Source: Amanita rubescens (lineage: Eukaryota > Basidiomycota > Agaricomycetes > Agaricales > Amanitaceae). Taken from it: a DNA stretch of 30,241 nt. A program made the translations under genes and the position numbers. Shown here piece after piece: positions 7,963 through 17,695 of the stretch. The stretch is from contig WION01000593.1 in NCBI GenBank assembly GCA_015039365.1, forward strand, positions 1-30,241, given 5' to 3'. The notes below the pieces were generated by a model. The model ran no database searches and had not been told where the DNA came from. It worked only from the letters and a program-made list of their open reading frames with translations. The number at the start of each line of letters is the position of its first letter. Positions within the stretch are counted from its first letter, which is position 1.

Positions 7963-10941
7963 GAGATATTGGCTCGGCGCGCGTTGCCGTCCAGATCGAC
8001 GAGGCTCGGGGATCAAAATCGGCAAGTTGTTATGATCCGTCTCGGGTGCCGGAGGAATAGGGGGATCTACAATTGATGGTGGATCCATAGGAGCGTCGAC
8101 GAGATTCTGTAAGACTTCGTCTTCCTCTTCAGACTGGCCACCTGACTCCCCCTGAATCTTAGGACTCTCCCTATCACCCTCAGAGTCTTCGTCGTCATCC
8201 TCATCGCCGGTGAGTCCCGATGTCTCAGAAAGTTCAGAAAGACCAATACTCCCCCTGGACTCATCGGCAGCACCAGGAACAACAACGAAATCGTCTTCAA
8301 TAGGCGTCGGAGGCCGCTCGAACGTAACGCTACGCTCGACAGTGATTGAACCTTTGCCCGGCCAATAAATGCGATGGCCTCGACTCTCGGTGTCAAATCC
8401 AACCCAACGCCCCTCTTTCGCCCGCATGCTCAACTTTCCGCCACTCTTATCATGCACCCATACACCACATCCCCAAACAGGTAAGATGTCCAAACTAGGC
8501 TGTTCCCCATTAATCATTTCGTAAGGGGTCATCCCGGCAGGCAACGCGCTCGTCCAGCTGCGATTCTTCAAATAAACCGCATGACACAACGCTTCACCCC
8601 ACAGATATAACGGCAATTGAGCCGTATACATCATCGCTCTAACCCGTTCGATCAAGGTGCGGTTAAGACGCTCCGAAACGCCGTTTTGAGCAGGAGTGTC
8701 GTGAACGGTAAGTCTCCTTTCAGTGCCGTTTTTCTCCAAATATTTCCCGAAAGCGAAACTCATGTATTCTCCGCCCCTATCGGTATGCAGGCACTTGATG
8801 GTGACACCCATGTGGGTCCGGACCCAGGCAGCAAACGCAGTATATGCGGGGAAGACATCCGACTTCACGCGCAAAAGGTAGACCGTCGTCCACCTAGACC
8901 AGTCGTCGGTAAAACCGACCCAGTACCTGCGTTTCCCTAAAGTTGCCTCCTGGCCTGGCCCCCACAAGTCCGAATGGATTTCGTCGCCGAAGTTTTGACG
9001 ACGCTCGCTTAGACGCTCCTTCGGGGTTTCTTCTTCAGTCGATTTGCCCTTAAGACAAGCAATACACTGGAAATTGACGTCGGTATTGGTAAGTTCAACA
9101 CCCGTAATAGCACCCCTCTTGACTAAATCCAAGCAAGCTTCAGGACTAATATGCCCCATCCGAACATGCAACGCTCTCAACGTGAGACGTTGTACGGCAG
9201 CATTCGCAACGCCACCACTAACTGCAGCACCCGCGCCGTCATGAGGAACGCGGTATATGAAGCCGTCCCGGGGAATCGAGCCAAGAACCCAGCCATCGCT
9301 ATGACGAATGACGCATTGACCGCGCCCAAACGTCGCCGAATAGCCCATGGCGTCCATCCTTCCAATCGATATCAACGTGAAACCGATGGCCGGAGTATAT
9401 AAAACTTTTGTAAGTCGGATTCTTCTCGTTTTGTCACCACTTGGTAGTGTAACGAACACGTCCCCTATCCCGTAGGCCTTAAATGCTTCATTATTCGCAG
9501 CGGTCAAGCTAAATGGGGGAATCTCCTTGAAATCAACGAAGTCTTCCCGACATGGCGACATATGGTGACTGGCACCCGAGTCGTACAAGTCCCACTTGCT
9601 TCCGGCATCACTAGACGTAGCCGAAGCAGTAACCACAGCCGATATATGGGTTGGCAAATCAATAGGAACTTCATCATCAAACTCGGAGCTCTCGCCATCA
9701 ACACGATCAGCGTCCTCGGAATCAAGGCTGATCAAAGTGATATCATCAGATTCCGCATCAGCGTCGTCAAGATCGCTTTCCGCGCCATCACCTTCCTCGG
9801 TAACAGCGTCCTCGGGAACCTCGCATATGGCGTCATACTCAATTGACCCAATTTCGTCGTCATCAAGAGCGAAAGCGGACCAGACGCCATCAGTGCTTTC
9901 TCGAATAGTGGCAACATTGGCGGTACGTGAAGTGGACGGCTTGGAGGGATTCTGCTGGGAACCGCTAGACGGTGCGTTCCCTTTCGAGTCTTTCTTATCA
10001 GAACCTGACTTGTCCTTCGTAGCAGACGGGCACTCGTCACGTCTATGCCCCTTCTCTCCACAGTTCCAGCAAACGCCAACAGGACGCCTGCCTCGGAAAC
10101 GCCTACGTCCGGCTCCACCAGCGGTTGCACCAGGTCTCTCACTTGAGACCGTAACCATAGCCGCGCCAACATCCGAATCCTTTCCGGCATTCGGAGTCTT
10201 CCCTCTAGCCCGTATATCGGCTCCACGGCGATCCCACTCCTCGATAGCCATTTGCATCAACTGCTCGGGATCAATCGCATACGGATCGGAGTATTTCTCA
10301 TCAAAAGAACCACTCGACAATCCCGTACTCGCGACGATGCTACTCGAGTCCTTCACCGAGAGCATTGCTATCATCTTCATATTCGCAGAAACTTGCGCAA
10401 TAAATGAGGAGATGCCGGAGGGAACAAAATTAATAATGAGCGTGCGGTAATCGTCATTGGTGACAGGTACGCCGGCATTCATCAAAGCCTCGTACTTCAT
10501 TCTAACACGATCGAACTCCAAACGTAGGTCCGCTCCCTTTTGGTAACGCAAGGCCATGAATTCCGAGTGTAAGTTGGACTTCATGATCATGCTTTTCTTC
10601 GTAAATTCCGTTACCAATGCTGACCAGATCTCCGCGACAGTAGATTTGCGAATATACTTCGTGAAGATGGAATCCGGCAGCTTTTGCGTTAAAAGGTATT
10701 TCGCTAGTGTTTCTCTTTCATTCCAGTCGGCTACCTTTTTTGTATGTTCCTCAGTAGCAACAGTCGTCGTCGACTCGGCAGAAGGCTTAGGAGAAGTCCC
10801 GTCGAACTGACTCCAGACCTTCTTCTGTTGCACAGCGATCGTAAACCGGTGTTGGAAGATTACCCAGTTCGATCCGTTGGCTTCAAGAGTATCAACAGCC
10901 GACGCAAAGTCTGCTAGGGAGGTTGGCAAAGTAGTAGACAT
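7960..10941 (-). CDS. gag-pol: Copia gag-protease-integrase polyprotein (993 aa, ends at in-frame TGA)
   Basis: The start is the ATG at 10941 (context AAAAACATG); codons farther upstream only extend from a TTG. Domains in order: Gag, about residues 1-280. Zinc knuckle CWNCGEKGHRRDEC near 288. An acidic linker. Aspartic protease with DSGASHH at about 453. The GAG-pre-integrase zinc site (HVRMGH ... CIACLKGK) at about 590-630. Integrase core with Asp about 657 (HSDLWGP), Asp about 721 (HTDRGGEY) and Glu about 757 (NGVSERLNR), giving DD(35)E spacing. A copia-type C-terminal integrase region follows. The frame ends RAPSQYL then TGA; the reverse transcriptase continues in the same frame. No GT donor lies close before the stop, so an intron removing it is unlikely. 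All visible catalytic residues are intact. Confidence 0.95.
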   Translation of the reverse strand: MSTTLPTSLADFASAVDTLEANGSNWVIFQHRFTIAVQQKKVWSQFDGTSPKPSAESTTTVATEEHTKKVADWNERETLAKYLLTQKLPDSIFTKYIRKSTVAEIWSALVTEFTKKSMIMKSNLHSEFMALRYQKGADLRLEFDRVRMKYEALMNAGVPVTNDDYRTLIINFVPSGISSFIAQVSANMKMIAMLSVKDSSSIVASTGLSSGSFDEKYSDPYAIDPEQLMQMAIEEWDRRGADIRARGKTPNAGKDSDVGAAMVTVSSERPGATAGGAGRRRFRGRRPVGVCWNCGEKGHRRDECPSATKDKSGSDKKDSKGNAPSSGSQQNPSKPSTSRTANVATIRESTDGVWSAFALDDDEIGSIEYDAICEVPEDAVTEEGDGAESDLDDADAESDDITLISLDSEDADRVDGESSEFDDEVPIDLPTHISAVVTASATSSDAGSKWDLYDSGASHHMSPCREDFVDFKEIPPFSLTAANNEAFKAYGIGDVFVTLPSGDKTRRIRLTKVLYTPAIGFTLISIGRMDAMGYSATFGRGQCVIRHSDGWVLGSIPRDGFIYRVPHDGAGAAVSGGVANAAVQRLTLRALHVRMGHISPEACLDLVKRGAITGVELTNTDVNFQCIACLKGKSTEEETPKERLSERRQNFGDEIHSDLWGPGQEATLGKRRYWVGFTDDWSRWTTVYLLRVKSDVFPAYTAFAAWVRTHMGVTIKCLHTDRGGEYMSFAFGKYLEKNGTERRLTVHDTPAQNGVSERLNRTLIERVRAMMYTAQLPLYLWGEALCHAVYLKNRSWTSALPAGMTPYEMINGEQPSLDILPVWGCGVWVHDKSGGKLSMRAKEGRWVGFDTESRGHRIYWPGKGSITVERSVTFERPPTPIEDDFVVVPGAADESRGSIGLSELSETSGLTGDEDDDEDSEGDRESPKIQGESGGQSEEEDEVLQNLVDAPMDPPSIVDPPIPPAPETDHNNLPILIPEPRRSGRQRAPSQYL

Positions 10942-11010
10942 GTTTTTTGACAATATGAGCAAGTTCTTCGAGTAGCGAAAATTTTAAATCTGTGCGCAAT
11001 TACAAGGCAG

Positions 11011-11024
11011 CGGGGCCCATAACC
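11011..11024 (-). promoter_or_regulatory. Primer-binding site matching the initiator tRNA-Met anticodon arm
   Basis: The coding strand reads GGTTATGGGCCCCG directly after the 5' LTR. The opposite strand, CGGGGCCCATAACC, reads as the 5' side of the anticodon stem, the CAU anticodon loop and the first stem bases of a eukaryotic initiator tRNA-Met. It does not match the tRNA 3' acceptor end. This is the arrangement known from Drosophila copia and yeast Ty5, where a 5' half-tRNA-iMet is the primer. Confidence 0.85.
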
Positions 11025-11367
11025 TGTAGAAGTCTAAATATACTCAGTCGATGCACGAGAACGACTATATTCACCTGTAGAAGTCTAAATATACTACAGG
11101 GAATCAGTATATAGTAAATAACGAGTGGGGATGTAAGCTACTCACCTCAGTCGATGCACGAGAACGACTGAGGTGTGTGTGTGTACTCTAAGCCACAATA
11201 AAATAGGAACTGTACAGTAGCGGAAGTAAGCAATATAAAGAATAAATGGACGAACCGATCTTTGCGGCTACGCCCGTTCTATAACTTCTATAACGGGTAC
11301 CTTCTATATTTGGTAAGTCGCGCCGCCGTGGCCCCTAAGTCCAACGACGCGCTTGCTTTCTTCCACA
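11025..11367 (-). repeat. 5' LTR of the copia element (343 bp), promoter-bearing
   Basis: No difference from 5894-6236 seen on line-by-line comparison (offset 5131). In element orientation it starts TGTGGAAG and ends CTTCTACA. AT-rich TATA-like sequence (CTTTATATTGC) lies near 11230-11240, where a pol II promoter would be expected. The 11-bp hairpin is at 11143-11175. Confidence 0.97.
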
Positions 11368-11372
11368 ATGCA
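11368..11372. repeat. Target-site duplication ATGCA, right copy
   Basis: Matches 5889-5893. The empty site would therefore have read ...CAGTTTATGCATATGTTATG... before insertion. Confidence 0.95.
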
Positions 11373-11437
11373 TATGTTATGTTCACGCAATAGAAAGGAA
11401 ATCGGACACATCTCGCCACACCCACCGCCACCGAAGC

Positions 11438-13483
11438 TCAAACACTCACGCCCCTATTCTGGGAAGGTTCAGGCTGCGGCGTATTGTTCACGCCCGACAA
11501 GGATAAGTTGTCCGACGTACCGCGTCGCGACCGAGGTGCAACAGACTGACGTAACTCCGGATCATTTTGATTTCCATCACCACCGCTGCTGTACAAGCTC
11601 GTGTTGTCGGCATACAGGGGTGCGTCCCTGACCAGTTCCACTTGCCTCTGTGTTTGATTATGCTGAAGGGCTGTAGACGACCCAGAGGGGGGCGGCATCC
11701 GGTCAGTGGTACGCGAAGATGGCGTTGTGGCAAATTGTACAACCGGGCGGGAAGGACGATGAGTTGACTCTACGGAACCTCGTGATCGTCGTCGTCGTCG
11801 TCGTCTTCGCCGCGATTGGATCCCCCGACGCTCAGGTGAGGGAATTTGCAACGTGTCTTCGCTCGAATCTTCAGAGCGGTGATATCGAGCTTGTGTTGGT
11901 TCATTCCTGTGATGAGAAGCTGAGGGATGTGGTTCGCTTTCTTCGCTGGAATCCTCCGAATAGCGATGCCGGTGTCGTTCTCGCCTGTGGGGGCCACGTC
12001 GTCCTTGCCTGTAAGGCGCTGGGGAGTGGCGAGTTTCGGATGTTTCCTCCGAACCGGCGTATATCACCACTGGTTGTGGGGTCTGTGTTGGGGCTTCGTA
12101 GGGTAACATGTACCAATTATCATGATTAAGGTAGCCAGGTGGTGAGGCATAACTGGCTAACGGACGATGAAGCTCCACGAATGGGAAAAATCGGTATTGA
12201 TGACATACGAGAAGCTCGATGTGGCCCGCTGGTATGACTATATGGATTCACCTGCGGTGGTGACATCCGTGGCAGAGCTGTTACTCCTGCTGCGGTAGGC
12301 CATGCTGTGGAAGGGCCTCGTGCCACAGGTCCATTTACCAGCGCTGCCCCCTGGACAAGATGTTTGAATCGCTTGCTCCAGGCCTCGTCAATGTCACCAT
12401 ACTGCGAAAAAGTTACTAGGATGAGGCAAAGATGGAGTAAACCGATGAAGAGGAAAGCGGATGTAATGATTTTGACATCCAAGGGGAGGGGGGTAAGGCT
12501 GTGAGTGTTGGTGGGTTGGCCTGATGTTTGCCAAATGACAGACATGAGACATATGATAAAGAGAATGATGGACCTGGAAGGCGTTGTAAGGTCAAGTATA
12601 CATAGAAAAATAGGGGCGATACCACGCGAGCCAGACGAAGGGAAGGGAAAGTAGAACAAAAACGTTCCACAAGGTGTTACGGGAAGAATGAAGCGCGTTC
12701 TAAGAATAATGTTAGAAGAAAGGTTCATTATGACGTCAATGAGGACCGCCTTTGACCTGGGCCCACTGCATTGCTTTATGGGGTCTGCGCATCGTTTCAA
12801 ATCTGATGACATACAAGCAGCCGAAGACAAGACTCGTGAGGGCGCTGATGAGTGACATGAGTGCTGTGCATTGTATGAAATGGCTCCCTGATCCGCCCAA
12901 CTGGAGGAGGTTATAAATGGCCCTCGAATTTGGTCAGTCTTCAGAGATTTTCACGAACTTCTTAGACTCACGAAAGGAGCAACACTGATACGATGTTGAG
13001 AGTGCTCCACTCTTTCAGTGTGGAATCGATGAAGTCAGTCCAGGAAAGCTTTACTTCGTCCCAGTGTTTGGGCCTCCAAGAACCGGCTGGAGGGCCGCCT
13101 ACGTAATGAGAAGCGATTTCATTCTCCGTCAAATGTACACCATTGAATATTTGATGAACACGTGTGTGATAGAAGAAAGGTAGAAACAGGAGTACTGAGA
13201 AGTACAGGAAGCGAGGCACCGCGGTGAATGCGCGGACGAGGCCGTCGATGTCATTGGCAGTGGTCAGGATAGGGTCGGCCGTGAAAGGATCGAAGTAGTT
13301 CCCTGGGAACGCCAGCGGCATGTGCCAGCTTGGATGCGGAGGCTCTTGCTGTTGGGGCTGGTCATTTGCGATTGGCTCTCTTGGATTGGAAAAGTCACGT
13401 TGTTGCCTCTGTCCCTGCCTGCGAGAAGTCGGAAGAGTTCCCGCATAAATCTGAGACCTGTAATCAGCTGGATAGAATGACAT
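11438..13483 (-). CDS. Five-exon fungal membrane protein with Ser/Arg-rich tail, unknown function
   Basis: Exons 13483..12972, 12922..12757, 12699..12623, 12573..12209 and 12156..11438 join in phase (introns 49, 57, 49 and 52 bp) to give 612 residues. The second intron has a weak donor, GTCAAA. A Gln/Pro-rich N-terminus leads to a hydrophobic segment RFLYFSVLLFLPFFY. After a soluble block around KHWDEVKLSWTDFI come helices around STLNIVSVLLLSAIYNLL, CTALMSLISALTSLVFG, WNVFVLLSLPFVWLAWSIIL and ITSAFLFIGLLHLCLILV. This layout is familiar from uncharacterised Agaricomycete membrane proteins. The last 240 residues are disordered, rich in His, Ser, Glu and Arg, with an Arg-9 run encoded by a (CGA)n microsatellite at 11786-11805. 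The stop is followed after 65 bp by the copia insertion. A GTGAGT overlaps the last codons, so a further exon displaced by the insertion cannot be excluded. Confidence 0.75.
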
Positions 13484-13940
13484 GGCAAGCCAAAGATCAA
13501 CTTTTGATGCCCTTCATATCTATTAAGTATCTACAACTGCCATCGCCGTGGAAAGTCCGACATCAAGACCGCATGACGTCCTGTCATCGCTTCATCCTAC
13601 CTTGGACTGTGGCAGCGGTAGTATGATGCCATTGCAAAGACTCGTTCTGTCCCCGTCATTTCGCTTGTGCCTGGCTACAAAATTCAAATGTCGCACCCTA
13701 GAAGATGGTAGCGGCGATAGGGGTCGAAGATACTTCTGCTCCCCAATCTCTGGCGCCGGCGCTTACTGACATTCTTGTTCTGGGGATGACATGTCACCAC
13801 CGGCCCGCCTCGCCGACATCTGCCGCTCACATCGGCGCCGGACGTTGCCGGGAAGTTGGGGTTTGTTGTGATGACTCTTACTTGGTGCGCGACACAAAAT
13901 ACTAAGTAGTAAACTTCATTTGCGTTCGGCACTTGCAATC
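13484..13940. promoter_or_regulatory. Shared divergent promoter region, 457 bp
   Basis: Lies between the start codons of the minus-strand membrane protein gene and the plus-strand PMS1-type gene. No clear TATA box was seen on either side and I cannot assign factor sites. A short distance with divergent starts is typical of fungal bidirectional promoters. Confidence 0.5.
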
Positions 13941-16900
13941 ATGGAAAATTCCGAGTCAACAACTGAAGATACTTCCAGAATCAAAGCGCTCGACAAGGCA
14001 TCCATACACAGGATATCGTCTGGTCAGGTCGTGATAGATCTTCAGACGGCTGTCAAGGAACTCGTGGAGAACAGCTTGGATGCAGGCGCGACAAGCATAG
14101 GTCCGTCACGGTTGGACGTGCTTTTTCGTGTTTGAGCACTCATCTTTGGTTTCGCGCGTCATTCAGAGGTGCGCTTCAAGCAGTATGGTGTAACAAGCGT
14201 TGAAGTCATTGACAATGGATGTGGTATTGCCGGGAAAGATTGGGAGAGTGTCGGTACGTCTTCGGCGCGTCTTGGGCAATTCCCTTGTCGATTACTAGTG
14301 TTTTGATTGCAGGCTTGAAGTATTACACCTCTAAACTAGCTACCTTTGACGACCTCTCTACTGTCCGCAGTTTCGGTTTTCGGGGAGAGGCTCTTTCCTC
14401 CCTTTGCGCTTTGTGCGATAACGTTACCGTCATTACGGCGACGAGCGGCCCCATGGGTATCCAGCTGGACTTGGAGCACAGTGGAAAGGTAGCAAAGAAG
14501 ACGAAAGTAGCTAGACAAGTAAGCTTGGGCCAGTGGCATCTCCCCATAAAACAAGGTTGACAATATCATATTGTAGCGAGGAACAACTGTACAATTCACA
14601 GGGTTATTCGCTCAACTGCCCGTCCGCAGGAAGGAATTGCAAAGGAACATGAAACGAGAGTTTGGCAAAGCCCTTGGCCTGTTAAACGCATATGCTTTGG
14701 GTCCTTGTGCAGGCATGGATGGCTCAGGACGCGGGACGAGGCTTACGGTCAGCAACCAACAAGAAAATGGGTAAGAGGTGCCCTATTTCCGACCAACTAT
14801 CCACCAAGGCTCATCACTTTAAGAAAGAAAATCGACCAAATCAAAACGAGCGGCACTTCGTCGTTCAAGGCATCTCTAACAGCTCTCTGGGGTCCCAAAG
14901 CGATGGAAAACATGGTCGAGCTGAACCTGAGCTTCCGTTTCCAGCAGGAGAAATCAGCTTTGAGGCGGATCAGAGACAGACATGCTGAGCCAGGTTCCCA
15001 AACTCAGGGGCTATGCGACGATGACAATAATGATGACACCATTCCTATTCAAGTAAAGGGTCTGATTTCTAAGTTCTCCGTTGGGGCGGGCCGAACAGGG
15101 ACGGATAGACAGTTTTTCTATGTCAACGGGCGGCCGTGCAATTTAACCAAAGTGCAGAAGGGATTCAATGAGGTTTATAGAACGTTCAATGCCAACCAGG
15201 CACCGTTTATTTTGGCAGACTTTATTGTCCCAACCGGTGGGTCATTTAGCCGCCTATCAGAACGAAACGATCTAAGATTCCTCTAGAATGTTGCGACATC
15301 AACGTCAGCCCTGATAAGCGTACCATCTTTCTCCAGAGTGAAGGGAAGCTGATTGATGCTCTCAAGGTAGGCGCAACGGTTACTGTAATACATGTAACAA
15401 ACTCATGTTTCTAGGTTGCTCTCGAAACCGAGTTTTCATCGCATCGGTCTACTTTTGATCTCAATCCGACTCCGATGTCTCAGCGAGCTCTCACGCAAAC
15501 GACGTTCGATAGTCCTTTTTCGAAACGGCTGAATCTCAAGGCAGGCTCTGGTTTGATCAAGTCACAGTCGTTACCTACACCGACAAGTTCCAAGGATAAG
15601 GAAAAGGAAAAGGCTTTGCCGCCAGGAAGTGTAGCAGGCGAACCATTATTTCTCCCTGAGCCAGTTGCAGATGAAGTTGGTGGAGCGCAAGCAGCTCCCG
15701 CCGTCGCCATAACAGAAGAGGCCGATACCCAGGAGGAAAGGAGAATACCAGCTAACGACAAGTCGCAATTGTTACCTATTCCGGCAACTTCCGAGGATAA
15801 TGAAAAACTGCCAGAGCCGGAGAGAACAGCTGGCGAAAAGTTGCCTCGACCTAAACCGCTCCCTGTACCAAATGAAGTTGAGGCAGCGCAAGCTTCTCCC
15901 GCTGGCCCCGAAAAGTCTAGAATGGACGAGGCTGAGACAGAAGGAGAAGTAAGAAAACCAGCTAAGGACACGGACATTGTCGATAAATCTCGTTCTATGG
16001 AGAAGCTGGACCATATGGACGTTGACGAGGGAGAGCGCCCCGAGAGGAGCAAGGAAAAGGAGATCGAGAAACCCGTCGTGCTGGATACGACGCAAGCTGC
16101 TTGGGGCCGAAAAAAAACAGCACCCGTACCCGAAAAGGAGTCTGATGATCTTCCAGAACCCGACGGTGCTTCTGAGGAACCAGCGACGAAGAAGAGGAGG
16201 GTGGAGGTGGAGGATGCGCAAACTGACGCCAGTACCAGCGCGAGCAAGCCTGCCCGCAAGCCTCCCAGTAAGAGCGGGGCAGGTATGACCTCTCTGGATA
16301 GCCTGCGTAATCGGCTGGCCGGGTTTGCCAGAGGTGGCCTCCTGGCTACGGCTGCGTCGTCGAAAAAGGAACCACCTGCTAGGGACGAAGAGATGGACGC
16401 GGAAGACATGGAAGGCGTTGACAAAGTCAGGACACCTGGCAAGGACGTACGGAAAGGACGAGATAGAAGACCCAGCTTTGAGATTATCGGCCCCAGGATC
16501 AAAACTATTGTGTTACGCGAGGACCAACGACCTGTAGGCAGCGTAGACAAGACACGGACAAGGTCCGACAGTGATACTGTCATGGAGGATGCCATTCCAT
16601 CGATGAGTTCCACGACTGCACCACCCGAACACCACCCGGCATCCAAAGTTATCGAGATGGATGATGAACAGGATTTGGCATCTGAAACGTCAACGAAACA
16701 ATCGGGTCAGCGTCCTGAAATTATTCGTGGCTCAGACACAGCATCTGGAAACGTGACATTACGGTTTGATATCGAACGATTAACTTCCGCGTGGACCCGG
16801 TTACGGAATCAAGTAGTCGGTGCCGAAGATGCTCCGTGTGTATCAAGCAAGGTTTCAGCTGATGCTGGCGTGGCAAATACGGAAGATAATGAGAGTGCAA

Positions 16901-17695
16901 CGCGTGCTCTGGCGCGGGTTCTTGACAAGGCCGATTTTGCAAATATGGACATTATCGGGCAGTTCAACCTTGGTTTTATCATTGTACGAAGGCAAAAGGC
17001 GGCGGCGTGTGATGACGGCGGGGAAAGAGATCAGATGGATGACCTCTTCATCGTAGACCAGCATGCTTCTGATGAGAAGTACAACTTTGAGACGTTGCAG
17101 CAAACGACAAGAATCCAGTCTCAGAAGCTTTTTAGGTGTGTACATCTGGCATATATCAGGCGACGCTGACTGGGACGCACAGACCCCGCCCATTAGAGCT
17201 GACGGCGGCAGATGAGCTCATTGCAATTGAAAACATGCACATGTTGCAGCAGAACGGGTTTGAGCTGGCGGTGGATGAAACAGCAGCTGTGGGTCAGGGT
17301 TCCAAGCTTAAAGTTACCGCCTTCCCTGTCAGCAAAAGTACCGAGTTTGGGATGGCAGGCAAGCCACCGTTCATTTTCGGGGTGACAGTGGCTGACGTTT
17401 GACAGATTTGGAAGAACTTCTGAACTTGATGAGGGACCAGCCGTCTGGTAACGTAGTGAGATGCTCTAAAGCCCGTGCGATGTTCGCAATGAGGGCTTGC
17501 CGGAAGAGCGTAATGATAGGAATGCCGCTGAATAAGAGTCAGATGACCACCGTGGTTCAGCACATGGGCACAATAGAGCAACCTTGGAACTGCCCTCATG
17601 GACGGCCAACCATGCGGCATCTCTTTGACTTGTGCCAGGATGACCCGAGGCGAAAGCCACGGACGGTCATTTGGTCGTCGTTGGAAGGGATGTGA
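13941..17695 (+). CDS. pms1: MutL-alpha mismatch-repair endonuclease subunit (PMS1/PMS2 family)
   Basis: Nine exons (13941..14100, 14167..14253, 14313..14518, 14577..14770, 14824..15236, 15287..15366, 15415..17135, 17183..17358, 17406..17695) encode 1108 residues. The N-terminal GHKL ATPase shows [12 protein letters not shown] (catalytic Glu 40, Asn 44), DNGCGI (69-74), [12 protein letters not shown] (102-113) and RGTTV (152). The transducer domain ends near residue 390. A 500-residue acidic, Pro/Lys-rich linker follows. The C-terminal domain has [12 protein letters not shown], the endonuclease motif DQHA(X)2E(X)4E at 928-939, ACR at 1043 and CPHGRP at 1075, so metal-dependent nicking should be intact. 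With MLH1 it forms MutL-alpha, which nicks the daughter strand after MutS recognition in the nucleus. The eighth intron uses a GC donor. Protein length is in the family range; the long linker is typical. Confidence 0.97.

Larger units (their letters stand above)
5894..11367 (-). mobile_element. Complete Ty1/copia LTR retrotransposon, 5474 bp
   Basis: The element is bounded by two 343-bp LTRs and a 5-bp target duplication, and is read right to left. In its own orientation the order is 5' LTR (11367-11025), primer-binding site, leader, gag, protease, integrase, reverse transcriptase, RNase H, polypurine tract, 3' LTR (6236-5894). Integrase ahead of reverse transcriptase defines the Ty1/copia superfamily. 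Comparing the LTRs line by line I see no difference, so insertion was very recent on an evolutionary scale. The only visible defect is one in-frame TGA between integrase and reverse transcriptase. The insertion lies in the 3' flank of the membrane protein gene ending at 11438, in the same orientation. Confidence 0.97.

Noticed and set aside
7900..8060. Intron that would remove the in-frame TGA of the copia element
   Set aside because: No usable GT donor lies within normal intron range before the stop in a phase leading to an AG acceptor that restores the frame.
9596..10450. 284-codon ORF antisense to copia gag
   Set aside because: A shadow of the gag frame with Ser-rich composition and no recognisable motifs.
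13684..13938. Minus-strand ORF in the divergent promoter
   Set aside because: Composition is not protein-like, and it would end between two well-supported start codons.
15480..16646. 388-codon ORF antisense to the PMS1 linker
   Set aside because: It is a low-complexity Ser/Gly/Ala-rich mirror of the repetitive acidic linker, with no family features; the sense strand is clearly coding.
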